Made by a program: the position numbers and the translations under genes. The notes beneath the pieces are model-generated. The model was given only the letters and a program-made list of their open reading frames with translations. It had not been told where the DNA came from and did no database searches. Below are positions 45,639-54,740 of a DNA stretch of 64,000 nt, piece by piece (positions within the stretch are counted from its first letter, which is position 1; every line of letters begins with the position of its first letter). The stretch covers positions 186,001 to 250,000 of the forward strand of contig NZ_JAFMOF010000001.1 of the NCBI RefSeq assembly GCF_017349075.1. Reading direction: 5' to 3'. The DNA is from Streptomyces triculaminicus (lineage in GTDB: Bacteria > Actinomycetota > Actinomycetes > Streptomycetales > Streptomycetaceae).

Positions 45639-47021
45639 GTGTCACAACCGCAGCCGGATCCGGGCACCCGGCGCACAGCGTGGCGCGAGGGTCTGGACCG
45701 TCTGAAGGCCTCGGCCACCACGGAGCCCGGCAGACTGCGCATCATCGGGGCCGTGCTGGCGGCGCTGCTGGTGGCCTTCGGGGCGGTCACCGCCTGGCAG
45801 GTCACCGACCGGACCACGGCCTCGGACGCCGTCGTCGACCACAGCCAGCCGCTGAGCGCCGACGCCGCCGACATCTACCGCTCCCTGGCCGACGCCGACA
45901 CCGCCGCGGCCGGCGGCTTCCTCGCCGGCGGCCAGGAACCGCGCGCGGTCCGCGAGCGGTACGAGAAGGACATCGCGCTCGCCTCCGAGCTGCTGGTCAA
46001 GGCGGCCGCCAACACCGAGGGTTCGCACGGCGCGGCGCGCCAGATAGCCCTGCTCAACGCCCAACTTCCCGTCTACACCGGCCTGGTGGAGTCGGCCCGC
46101 GCCAACAACCGCCAGGGTCTGCCCCTGGGCGGCGCCTATCTGCGGCACGCCGGCGACCGGATGCGCGACGACCTGCTGCCCGCCGCCCGCGCGCTGTACG
46201 AGGCCGAGACCGGACGGCTCGGCTCCGACTACGACGACGCCGAGTCCTGGCCCTGGGTCGCGCTGGCCACCGGCGTGCTGGCCCTGGGCGCGCTCGGCTG
46301 GGCCCAGCGCCGCGACTACCACCGCACCAACCGCGTCTTCAACCACGGCCTGCTGGCCGCTACCGCCGCCTGCGCGGTGGTGCTGCTGTGGCTGGTGACC
46401 GGGCACGCCCTGGCGCGGTCGGGCCTGACCACCTCCTACGAGCACGGCGCCAAGTCCCTGCGCGTGCTCAACGAGGCCCGCATCGCCTCGCTCCAGGCCC
46501 GCGGCGACGAGAGCCTGACCCTCGTGGCGCGCGGCGCCGTGCTCACCCCCGAGGGCGGCGACGCCTACGAGTCGAGCTACCGCTCGGGAATGGGCCGGCT
46601 CGTGGGGGCGGACGCCAAGGACACGCCGGCGTCCGGCGCCCCGGCGCCGGACAGCCTGCTGGGCCGGGCGCGGGCGCTGGCCGACGGCGACGGCGGGCGG
46701 GAGCCGCTGGTCAAGGCGATCGAGGACGTACGCCAGTGGCAGCAGCGGCACCGCGAGGCCCGCGCCGCCGACGACGGCGGCTACTACGAACGCGCGCTGC
46801 CGAAGGTGATCGGCGAGAAGGACAGCACCGGCGAATCGTTCGACCGGGTGGACAGGGAACTGGGCCAGGCGCTGGCCCATGAGCAGGGCGAGTTCCGGTC
46901 GGCCGCCGACGACGGCCGCGGGGCGCTGACGGGGCTGGCGGCGGGGGCCGCCGTGCTCGCCGTGCTGGGTGCCGCGGCCGCTGTGCTGGGCATCGGGCGC
47001 AGGCTCTCGGAGTACCGGTGA
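45639..47021 (+). CDS. glnX: GlnX-like membrane sensor protein
   Basis: A 460-aa membrane protein with four predicted transmembrane helices: LRIIGAVLAALLVAFGAVTAW (near residue 35), WVALATGVLALGALGW, LLAATAACAVVLLWLVTGHAL and a last one near the C-terminus (AGAAVLAVLGAAAAVLGIG). Two extracytoplasmic helical domains lie between. Position and topology match Mycobacterium GlnX, which hands the signal from GlnH to cytosolic PknG. GTG 45639 has GGGGGAGG upstream; earlier in-frame codons look untranslated. It leads a seven-gene operon and its stop overlaps a GTG three codons from the next gene. Confidence 0.82.
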   Translation: MSQPQPDPGTRRTAWREGLDRLKASATTEPGRLRIIGAVLAALLVAFGAVTAWQVTDRTTASDAVVDHSQPLSADAADIYRSLADADTAAAGGFLAGGQEPRAVRERYEKDIALASELLVKAAANTEGSHGAARQIALLNAQLPVYTGLVESARANNRQGLPLGGAYLRHAGDRMRDDLLPAARALYEAETGRLGSDYDDAESWPWVALATGVLALGALGWAQRRDYHRTNRVFNHGLLAATAACAVVLLWLVTGHALARSGLTTSYEHGAKSLRVLNEARIASLQARGDESLTLVARGAVLTPEGGDAYESSYRSGMGRLVGADAKDTPASGAPAPDSLLGRARALADGDGGREPLVKAIEDVRQWQQRHREARAADDGGYYERALPKVIGEKDSTGESFDRVDRELGQALAHEQGEFRSAADDGRGALTGLAAGAAVLAVLGAAAAVLGIGRRLSEYR

Positions 47022-47038
47022 CAGGGGGAGGCTGGACC

Positions 47039-48001
47039 ATGAGCGGACGGACCGGCGGGCGGTGGGCGGCGGTCGCCGCCGCGGCCTGTGCGATGGCCGC
47101 GGCGCTCGCCGCGCTGCCGCCCGCCGCCCCGCGCGACGCCGGGGGCCGGGCGCCCGCCGCCGCTTCCGTGCGCCAGGTGGCGGTGCGCGCGCCGGCCAAG
47201 TGCGCCGACCCGGAGGCGAGCCTGCGGCCCTCCATCGCCGACGGCCCGGCGGTGCAGCGCATCAAGAGCCGCGGCCGGCTCATCGCCGGCGTGGACCAGA
47301 ACAGCTACCGCTGGGGCTACCGCGACCCCGCCACCCGTGAGCTCAGCGGCTTCGACATCGACCTCGTGCGCGCCGTGGCCAAGGCCGTCCTCGGCGACCC
47401 CGACAAGGTCACCTTTCTGGCGATCCCCACCAACCAACGCATACCCGCGCTGGAAAAGGGCAAGGTGGACATCATCGCGCGCACCATGACCATCAACTGC
47501 GACCGGATCAAGCAAGTCGCCTTCTCCACGGCCTACTTCGAGGCCGGGCAGCAGGTGCTGGCCCCCAAGGGGTCACCGGTCACGGCGTTCGACGACAGCC
47601 TGAAGGGGAAGAAAGTCTGTACGGCCAAGGGATCCACGGGCGAGAGCGAGCTGCGCGCCGAGTCGCACGGCGCCACGGTGCTGACCGTGCCCAACCAGCT
47701 CGACTGCCTGGTGCGGCTCCAGCTCGGACAGGTCGACGCGGTGATCACCGACAGCGCGCTGGCCGCCGGACAGGCGGCCCAGGACCCGTCCGTGCGACTC
47801 GTCGGCAAACCGTTCACCACCGAGTCCTACGGCGTGGCGATGAACCTGGGCGACCAGGACCTGGTACGCCGGGTCAACGCGGTTCTGGAGGACTACCGCC
47901 GGGGCGGCGCCGAGAGCCCGTGGATGGTGGCCTACCGCAAGTGGCTGGCGGCCGACCTCAAGGGGATCACCGCCCCTCCGGAACCGAAGTACAAGGACTG
48001 A
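47039..48001 (+). CDS. glnH: GlnH-like amino-acid-binding protein
   Basis: A 320-aa extracellular solute-binding protein of family 3. After an N-terminal hydrophobic stretch (WAAVAAAACAMAAALAALPP) comes a binding domain: GRLIAGVDQNSYRWGYRDP, SGFDIDLVRAVAKAVLG, the arginine block IIARTMTINCDR, and the second lobe with KGKKVCTAKGSTGE. In mycobacteria GlnH senses aspartate/glutamate for PknG. The lipobox is not convincing, so anchoring may depend on the uncleaved hydrophobic segment. ATG 47039 (GGGGGAGG upstream). No ABC permease genes follow, so it is a sensor rather than a transporter part. Confidence 0.85.
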   Translation: MSGRTGGRWAAVAAAACAMAAALAALPPAAPRDAGGRAPAAASVRQVAVRAPAKCADPEASLRPSIADGPAVQRIKSRGRLIAGVDQNSYRWGYRDPATRELSGFDIDLVRAVAKAVLGDPDKVTFLAIPTNQRIPALEKGKVDIIARTMTINCDRIKQVAFSTAYFEAGQQVLAPKGSPVTAFDDSLKGKKVCTAKGSTGESELRAESHGATVLTVPNQLDCLVRLQLGQVDAVITDSALAAGQAAQDPSVRLVGKPFTTESYGVAMNLGDQDLVRRVNAVLEDYRRGGAESPWMVAYRKWLAADLKGITAPPEPKYKD

Positions 48002-48155
48002 CGCAGGAGAACCGAAGCACGAGAAGCGACGTACACGGACCGACGTACGAGGATTGACCTACAGGGACTGGGGACCGACGACGTACCGGCACGGACGGGG
48101 AATCCCGTTCACAGCGTTCGTGCGTGGCGTGGGCCGCGCACAGGAGAGGGGATCG

Positions 48156-49478
48156 ATGGCGGTCGCGGGGCCCACCGGGCCGGCCTTGAGCCGCGAGGAG
48201 GTGGACCGTGCGCTGGCGAGACTCGGCGCGGAGCACGAGGCCGTGGAGTCCTCGCTGCTGGCCCTCCAGGACCATGCCGGCCGTCGCCTGCTGGAGGGCG
48301 CGGAGCTGGCCGGGGTGACCAAGGACCGGTGGGAGGTCACCGAGGCGCTCATCACGCAGCTGTGGGTGTACTTCGACGCCTATACCGACGCGCTGGAGGC
48401 GGCCCGTGAGCTGCGCGCCCGCCGCCGCTGGCCCACCCAGGGCGAGCTGTCGGAGCTGACGGACCTGCTGCGCGGCACCGGGATCACCCTGCCCGCCGGC
48501 CCGCCGGCGGCCACGGCCGTGCTGCTGGGAGCCTCCGCCAAGCTCAGCGAACGGCTCAGCCTGCACGAGCTGGTCGACCGGATGAACAGCTGGTACGCCC
48601 GCGCCCTGGACGTGGTGGTCGCCGCCGACGCCGTCTGGTCCGCGCTGCCCGCCCGCATCGACCTGCTCGCCGCCGAACTGCAGCGCAGCCGCGCCCTGGC
48701 CCACTCCGTGGGCGTGCGCCCCGGCGACCACCCCGCCGGCGACGACCTGGAGCGGATCGCCGCGGAACTGACCGCGCTGCGGTCCGAAGTGATATCCGAT
48801 CCGCTCGCCTTCTGGACCGGCGCCCCGGCCGGAACCGCGCCCGGCGGGGGCCGCCCCGACACCGGCCGCTACGACCGCGCCGCCCTCGCCCTGGAGGACG
48901 TACGCCGCGAGATCGAGGCCGTGCTCGACGTCCGCCAGGACGCCGAGCAGCGGCTGATGCGCGTGCGCGACGTCCTCTCGCGCGCGGACCGCACCCTCGG
49001 CGAGGCCCGGCAGGCCCGCGTCGAGGTCCTGTCGAAGATCGCCGCGTCCGAGGTGCCCGCCGTCTCCGGGCCGCCGACCGCGCTCTACGAGCAGCTGGCG
49101 ATGGCCTCCGAGCACCGTAAGGCCGCCCGGTGGCACCGCCTGTCCCCGCTGCTGGAGAGCCTGGAGCAGCGCGCCGAGGAGGAGCTGCTGCGCGCCCGCG
49201 AGTCGCTGACGGCGGTGACCGCCCCGCTGGCCGTACGGGCCGAGCTGCGTGGCCGGCTGGACGCGTACCGCGCCAAGGCGGCCCGGCTGGGGCTGGCGGA
49301 GGACCACTTCGTCCTCGAGCGGTACGACGTGGCGCGCCGCATGCTGTGGAGCGCGCCGTGCGATCTGGTGGCCGCCGAGGGCGCCGTGCTGCGCTTCCAG
49401 CGGGCCGTGGCGGAGGCGGCGGCCCCGCCCGCCCGTTCGGCCGTTCCCGGGGCCGCCGAGGGCAGGGGGGAATCATGA
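48156..49478 (+). CDS. Coiled-coil protein of the PknG operon
   Basis: A 440-aa soluble protein I cannot name. Long heptad-rich helices are visible: LSREEVDRALARLGAEHEAV, ALALEDVRREIEAVLDVRQ, QAEEELLRARESL-like. No catalytic motif or membrane helix. The last bases ATGA overlap the start of the kinase gene, so translation is coupled. Proteins like this sit at this place in other Streptomyces PknG operons. It probably acts as scaffold or kinase partner. ATG 48156 (AGGAGAGGGG upstream). Confidence 0.78.
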   Translation: MAVAGPTGPALSREEVDRALARLGAEHEAVESSLLALQDHAGRRLLEGAELAGVTKDRWEVTEALITQLWVYFDAYTDALEAARELRARRRWPTQGELSELTDLLRGTGITLPAGPPAATAVLLGASAKLSERLSLHELVDRMNSWYARALDVVVAADAVWSALPARIDLLAAELQRSRALAHSVGVRPGDHPAGDDLERIAAELTALRSEVISDPLAFWTGAPAGTAPGGGRPDTGRYDRAALALEDVRREIEAVLDVRQDAEQRLMRVRDVLSRADRTLGEARQARVEVLSKIAASEVPAVSGPPTALYEQLAMASEHRKAARWHRLSPLLESLEQRAEEELLRARESLTAVTAPLAVRAELRGRLDAYRAKAARLGLAEDHFVLERYDVARRMLWSAPCDLVAAEGAVLRFQRAVAEAAAPPARSAVPGAAEGRGES

Positions 49479-52084
49479 CGGGCACCAGCTGCCAGCGGCC
49501 GGACTGCGGCGGCCTCTACGAGGACGTCGGCGGCGGCGAGCTGTACTGCGGCGAGTGCGGGCTGGCACCGGTGGTCTCGCCCGGCGGGCAGATCTCCTCG
49601 CCTCCCACGGGGGTCACCCGGGCGGGCGGACGGGGCAGTTCCGCGCAGGGGAGCGAGGGGAGCGCGGGGAGCGGCGGGAGCGCTGGAAGCGCGCCCTCCG
49701 CCGGGTCGTCGTCGGGGGCGTCGGGTTCATCGGGGTCGTCCGGATCGTCGGGGTCATCACGCGGGTCCTCCCGGTCGTCCTCGCGGTCCGCCTCCTCGCG
49801 CCGGTCGGTGCCCGGCCGGCTCTCCCGTTCCCTGTCCGCGGGCTCCGGACGGACGGAGGCCGGCGGGCCCCCCTCGGTCTCGGTGCGCAGCCGGCAGACG
49901 GGAGGCTCCGGCCCCGGGCGCAACCGGCTGGGCGCCGGCCTGGTCACGATGCCGGGCCTGCCGCGCCCCGACCCCCGCGCCGCGGTGCTCGAGCGGCCGG
50001 AGGTGCCCGAGCGCAAGCGGTTCTGCAGCAGGGGCGACTGCGGCGTCCCCGTGGGGCGCTCGCGCGCCGGGCGCCCGGGGCGCACGGAGGGCTTCTGCAC
50101 CAAGTGCGGCCACCCCTACTCCTTCGTACCCAAGCTGCACCCGGGCGACGTGGTGCGCGGCCAGTACGAGGTCGCCGGATGTCTGGCGCACGGCGGGCTG
50201 GGGTGGATCTACCTGGCCATCGACCGCGCGGTCTCCGACCGGTGGGTGGTCCTCAAGGGCCTGCTCGACACCGGCGACGAGGACGCGCTGGCCGCGGCCG
50301 TCTCCGAGCGGCGCTTCCTCGCGGAGATCGAGCACTCCAACATCGTCCGCATCTACAACTTCGTCGAGCACCTCGACCAGCGCACCGGCAGCCTCGACGG
50401 CTACATCGTCATGGAGTACGTCGGCGGCAAGTCCCTCAAGGAGATCGCCAACGAGCGGCGCCGGCCCGACGGCCGGCGCGACCCGCTGCCGGTGGAGCAG
50501 GCCTGCGCGTACGGCATCGAGGCGCTGGAGGCGCTGGCCCACCTGCACAGCCGCAACCTCCTCTACTGCGACTTCAAGGTCGACAACGCCATCCAGCAGC
50601 AGGACCGGCTCAAGCTGATCGACATGGGCGCGGTCCGGCGGATGGACGACCACGACAGCCCCATCTACGGCACGGTCGGCTACCAGGCCCCGGAGGTCGC
50701 CGAGCTGGGCCCGTCGGTGGCCTCCGACCTCTACACCGTGGCGCGCACCCTCGCCGTGCTCACCTTCGACTTCCAGGGCTACACCACCGTCTTCGCCGAC
50801 GGCCTGCCCGACCCGGAGAACATCGACGTCCTCACCCGCTACGAGTCCTTCTACCGGCTGCTCGTGCGGGCCACCGACCCGGACCCGGCGCGCCGGTTCT
50901 CCTCCGCCGACGAGATGGCCGAGCAGCTGACGGGCGTCCTGCGGGAGATCGTGGCGCTGCAGACGGGCACGCCCCGGCCGGCGGTGTCCACGCTGTTCGG
51001 GCCGGAGCCTCGGGTGGTGGACACCCGCCTGTTCGCGCCTTGGACCGGGGAGGTCTCGCTGCTCGGCGAGCGGCCGACGGGCCGGCGGGCCCCCGGCCCG
51101 GCCGTGATCCCCGCGCAGGGCGCCGGGCCCTCGGTGCCCGCCGTCGAGCCGCTGGACGCCCGGGCCACCGCCCTCGCCCTGCCGCCGCCCCTCGTCGACG
51201 GCTCCGACCCCAACGCCGGCTTCCTGGCCGGCCTGCTCGCCTCCCAGCCCGCCGAGCTGTACGCCGCGCTGCGGGCGGCGCCCGCGGACTCTCCGGAGCT
51301 GCGGCTGCGCCGGGTACGGGCCCAGCTGGAACTCGGCGAGGACGGCCCGGCGGGAGCGGCCCTGGACGCCCTGGAGGCCGCCCACCCCGAGGACTGGCGC
51401 ACCGTCTGGCACCGCGGCGTGCACTCTCTGGTGGTCGGCGCCCACGGGACGGCGGCGCTCTCCTTCGACGCCGTCTACGACGCCTTCCCCGGCGAGCCGG
51501 CCCCGAAGCTGGCGCTGGGGGTGTGCGCGGAGCTCCTCGGCCAGCTCGACAACGCCGCCGAGTACTACCGTCTGGTGTGGGCGACCGACCCGGGCTTCGT
51601 GGGCGCCGCCTTCGCGCTGGCCCGGGTGCGGCTGGCCGCCGGTGACCGGGCCGGGGCGGTCGCCGCCCTGGAGTCCGTGCCGGAGGCCTCCATCCACTAC
51701 ACGGCGGCGCGCGTCGCGGCGGTCCGGGCGCGGCTGCGGCAGCGCTCCGCGCGGGACGCGCTGCTGGCGGACCTCGGCGCGGCCGCCGGGCAGGTGGAGC
51801 GGCTGGCGGACTTCGGCCTGGACGCGGTGCGGCGCGAGCAGCTGTCGTCCGAGGTGCTGGGCGCCGCGCTGGACTGGGTGCTGTCGGGCCGTCAGGGCGC
51901 GGCCGCCGGCGGCGGAGCCGCGCCGGGGCCGGCGCGCCTGCTCGGCAGCGGCCTCGACGAGCAGGACCTGCGGTTCGGGCTGGAACGCTCGTACCGCGTG
52001 CTCGCCCGCCTGGCCCAGCGCGGTGAGGAACGGATCGAACTGGTGGAGCGGGCCAACCGTTACCGCCCCAGGACATGGGTGTGA
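49475..52084 (+). CDS. pknG: PknG-like Ser/Thr protein kinase
   Basis: An 869-aa soluble kinase. N-terminal zinc knuckles C6/C11 and C25/C28 are followed by a Ser-rich linker (residues about 60-115). A second CxxC set sits near residues 184-212, as in the PknG rubredoxin-like domain. The kinase domain (about 228-500) has LAHGGLGWIYLAIDR for the glycine loop, VVLKG for the lysine, LLYCDFKVDNAI for the catalytic loop and IDMGAV for the metal loop. The C-terminal TPR region covers about 570-860. No transmembrane helix. Likely controls amino-acid and 2-oxoglutarate metabolism through FHA partners as in mycobacteria. Confidence 0.93.
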   Translation: MTGTSCQRPDCGGLYEDVGGGELYCGECGLAPVVSPGGQISSPPTGVTRAGGRGSSAQGSEGSAGSGGSAGSAPSAGSSSGASGSSGSSGSSGSSRGSSRSSSRSASSRRSVPGRLSRSLSAGSGRTEAGGPPSVSVRSRQTGGSGPGRNRLGAGLVTMPGLPRPDPRAAVLERPEVPERKRFCSRGDCGVPVGRSRAGRPGRTEGFCTKCGHPYSFVPKLHPGDVVRGQYEVAGCLAHGGLGWIYLAIDRAVSDRWVVLKGLLDTGDEDALAAAVSERRFLAEIEHSNIVRIYNFVEHLDQRTGSLDGYIVMEYVGGKSLKEIANERRRPDGRRDPLPVEQACAYGIEALEALAHLHSRNLLYCDFKVDNAIQQQDRLKLIDMGAVRRMDDHDSPIYGTVGYQAPEVAELGPSVASDLYTVARTLAVLTFDFQGYTTVFADGLPDPENIDVLTRYESFYRLLVRATDPDPARRFSSADEMAEQLTGVLREIVALQTGTPRPAVSTLFGPEPRVVDTRLFAPWTGEVSLLGERPTGRRAPGPAVIPAQGAGPSVPAVEPLDARATALALPPPLVDGSDPNAGFLAGLLASQPAELYAALRAAPADSPELRLRRVRAQLELGEDGPAGAALDALEAAHPEDWRTVWHRGVHSLVVGAHGTAALSFDAVYDAFPGEPAPKLALGVCAELLGQLDNAAEYYRLVWATDPGFVGAAFALARVRLAAGDRAGAVAALESVPEASIHYTAARVAAVRARLRQRSARDALLADLGAAAGQVERLADFGLDAVRREQLSSEVLGAALDWVLSGRQGAAAGGGAAPGPARLLGSGLDEQDLRFGLERSYRVLARLAQRGEERIELVERANRYRPRTWV

Positions 52085-52087
52085 TCG

Positions 52088-53248
52088 ATGTCGCAACTGC
52101 CCCCACAACTGACGGCGTGTCCCGTCTGTCACGAGCCGCTGGAGCCGGCCGACAACTTCTGCGGAGGCTGCGGCGCGGACCTCTCGGCGGTGCCGGCCGC
52201 GCCCGGGAGGGCGCGGGCCGACGGGTGGCGGCAGCCTGACACGCCGGTGGTACGAGGGGCGGACGACTACCGCCTCGCCCCGCCGGCCGGTGGGGTGCCC
52301 ACCCAGCCGGCGCACGGCGCGACCCCCGGCGGAGCCTGTGCGGCCTGCCGGTCGGGCATGATCGACAAAGACGGGTACTGCGAACACTGCGGGCATGCAC
52401 AACCGCGCGAACGGGATCACATGGAGCACGAGTCGGCAGGCGTCGCGGCGGTCACCGACCGCGGCCTGCGCCACCACCGCAACGAGGACGCGTACGCCGT
52501 GTCCACCACCGACCTGGCCGGCGGCCGGACCGTCGTCGCGGTCGTCAGCGACGGCGTGTCGTCCGCCTCGCGGCCCGACGAGGCGTCGGCCGCCGCCTGC
52601 GCCGCGGCGCACGCCGCCCTGGTCGAGGACCTGGAGCGGGGCGCGCCCCCCAGGGAGGCCACCCACCGGGCGATCGTCCTGGCCGCCGAGGCCGTCGCCG
52701 GCCTGGCGGCCGCCCCCGCCCCCCGGCCGCGCGAACACGAGCACTACCGCCAGGAGAACGCCCCCGCCTGCACCATCGTCAGCGCCATCGTCACCGGCGA
52801 CCTGCTGACGGTCGGCTGGGTCGGCGACAGCCGCGCCTACTGGGTGCCCGACGACCGCGCCACCCAGCCCGCCCGGCTGACCGAGGACGACTCCTGGGCG
52901 GCCCAGATGGTGGCCGCCGGGCTGATGTCGGAGGCCGAGGCGTACGCGGACGAGCGCGCCCACGCGATCACCGGCTGGCTGGGCGCGGACGCCTACGAGG
53001 TCGAGCCGCACACCGCCTCGTACCACCCCGACCGGCCGGGCGTGGTGATCGTCTGCACCGACGGCCTGTGGAACTACGCGGAGTCCGCCGAGCACATGGC
53101 GGCCGTCGTGCCGCCCGACGCCCGCACCCGGCCGCTGGAGTGCGCACGCCGTCTGCTGACGCACGCCCTGGACGGAGGGGGCCACGACAACGTAACAGTG
53201 GCCGTACTGCCGTTCCCGGCCCCGCGCGAGGGGGCAGGATCGGCCTGA
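52088..53248 (+). CDS. PP2C-family Ser/Thr phosphatase with zinc ribbons
   Basis: A 386-aa protein with two short zinc-ribbon sets at the N-terminus (CPVCHEPLEP with CGGCGADL, and CAACRSG with CEHCGHAQP) and a PP2C domain from about residue 118. PP2C metal-site motifs are DRGLRHHRNEDAYAV, VVSDGVSS, VGWVGDSRAYW, CTDGLWNY and GGHDNVTVAV. It begins three bases after pknG and so is in the same transcript. It very likely reverses phosphorylation by the adjacent PknG-like kinase. Confidence 0.93.
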   Translation: MSQLPPQLTACPVCHEPLEPADNFCGGCGADLSAVPAAPGRARADGWRQPDTPVVRGADDYRLAPPAGGVPTQPAHGATPGGACAACRSGMIDKDGYCEHCGHAQPRERDHMEHESAGVAAVTDRGLRHHRNEDAYAVSTTDLAGGRTVVAVVSDGVSSASRPDEASAAACAAAHAALVEDLERGAPPREATHRAIVLAAEAVAGLAAAPAPRPREHEHYRQENAPACTIVSAIVTGDLLTVGWVGDSRAYWVPDDRATQPARLTEDDSWAAQMVAAGLMSEAEAYADERAHAITGWLGADAYEVEPHTASYHPDRPGVVIVCTDGLWNYAESAEHMAAVVPPDARTRPLECARRLLTHALDGGGHDNVTVAVLPFPAPREGAGSA

Positions 53249-53362
53249 CGGCCTTGAGTGACCACGGGGGGATCGATACGCGGCGCCGTGCCCGGCGCCG
53301 CGCGGCTGTCCGCCCCGCCGCACGCCCCATGTGACCACGTGGAGTACGAAGGAGCGGATGAG

Positions 53363-54721
53363 ATGGCCAGTATGTCCCCACCGAGCGTGCCGCGGTTCTC
53401 GGTCGAGGTGTACCAGAACGTCAACCTCCCCGAGGGCGGCCGCGAGGTCAACGCGATCGTCACGGTCACCGCCGCCGGCGGCCCCGGCGAGCCGTCGCTC
53501 CCCTCCGGCTCCCTGTCCCCCGGCTCCTTCTCGCCCGGCGGCCACGCCCCCGACGCGGCGGTCGTGGTCATGGTCGACTGCTCGGGCTCGATGGACTACC
53601 CGCCCGCCAAGATGCGCAACGCCCGCGACGCCACGGCCGCCGCCATCGACGCGCTGCGCGACGGCGTCGCCTTCGCCGTCGTCGCCGGCACCCACCAGGC
53701 GCGCGAGGTCTACCCCGGCGGCGGGCGGCTGGCGGTGGCCGACGCCACCACCCGCGGCCAGGCCAAGGAGGCCCTGCGTAAGCTCGGCCCGGGCGGCGGT
53801 ACGGCCATCGGCACCTGGCTGCGCCTGGCCGACCGGCTGCTCTCCTCCTCCGACGCCTCCATACGCCACGGCATCCTGCTCACCGACGGGCGCAACGAGC
53901 ACGAGGAGCCGGAGGCGCTGCGGGCGTCGCTGGACGCGTGCGCGGGCCGGTTCACCTGCGACGCGCGCGGCGTGGGCACCGACTGGGAGGTCAAGGAGGT
54001 CACGGGCATAGCCTCCGCCCTGCTGGGCAGCGCCGACATCGTCGCCGACCCGGCCGCCCTGGCCGCGGACTTCACGTCGATGATGGAGACCGTCATGGGC
54101 AAGGAGGTCGGCGACGTCTCGCTGCGGCTGTGGACCCCGCAGGGCGCCGAGGTGCTCTTCGTCAAGCAGATGGCGCCCACCGTCGAGGAACTGACGGACC
54201 GCCGGTCCGCGGCCGGTCCGCGCGCGAGCGACTACCCCACCGGCTCCTGGGGCGACGAGTCGCGGGACTACCACGTGTGCGTGCGGGTGCCGAGCGCCCA
54301 CGTGGGCCAGGAGATGCTCGCCGCCCGGGTCTCGCTGGTGCTGCCCACCCCGGACGGCGCCTCGCCGCACGTCCTCGCGCAGGGGCTGGTGCGGGCGGTG
54401 TGGACGGACGACCTGGCCGCGTCCACGTCCATCAACCCGCAGGTCGCGCACTACACGGGCCAGGCCGAACTGGCCCAGGCCATCCAGCAGGGGCTGGACC
54501 TGCGCAAGTCCGGGGACGTCGACGGGGCGACGGCGAAGCTCGGCCGCGCGGTGCAGCTGGCCAGCCGCTCGGGCCATGAGGACACCGCGAAACTGCTCGC
54601 CAAGGTGGTGGACGTCGTGGACGCGGCGAACGGTACTGTGCGGCTGAAGACGAAGGTCTCGGAGGAAGCGGAGATGACGCTCGAGACGCGCTCCACCAAG
54701 ACCGTTCGCGTCAAGAAGTGA
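53363..54721 (+). CDS. VWA-domain protein
   Basis: A 452-aa protein with a von Willebrand factor A domain from about residue 65. The MIDAS motif is VDCSGSMDY, with the Thr in GGGTAIGTWL and the Asp in LTDGRNEHEE. A beta-rich region and a helical tail (ELAQAIQQGLDLRKSGDVDG) follow. No signal peptide, so it acts in the cytoplasm. ATG 53363 is chosen because AAGGAG is 8 nt upstream. VWA proteins next to kinase/phosphatase/FHA genes are a recurring bacterial signalling set; this one may be a kinase target. Confidence 0.88.
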   Translation: MASMSPPSVPRFSVEVYQNVNLPEGGREVNAIVTVTAAGGPGEPSLPSGSLSPGSFSPGGHAPDAAVVVMVDCSGSMDYPPAKMRNARDATAAAIDALRDGVAFAVVAGTHQAREVYPGGGRLAVADATTRGQAKEALRKLGPGGGTAIGTWLRLADRLLSSSDASIRHGILLTDGRNEHEEPEALRASLDACAGRFTCDARGVGTDWEVKEVTGIASALLGSADIVADPAALAADFTSMMETVMGKEVGDVSLRLWTPQGAEVLFVKQMAPTVEELTDRRSAAGPRASDYPTGSWGDESRDYHVCVRVPSAHVGQEMLAARVSLVLPTPDGASPHVLAQGLVRAVWTDDLAASTSINPQVAHYTGQAELAQAIQQGLDLRKSGDVDGATAKLGRAVQLASRSGHEDTAKLLAKVVDVVDAANGTVRLKTKVSEEAEMTLETRSTKTVRVKK

Positions 54722-54740
54722 CGAGGGGGAATCCACCGCC

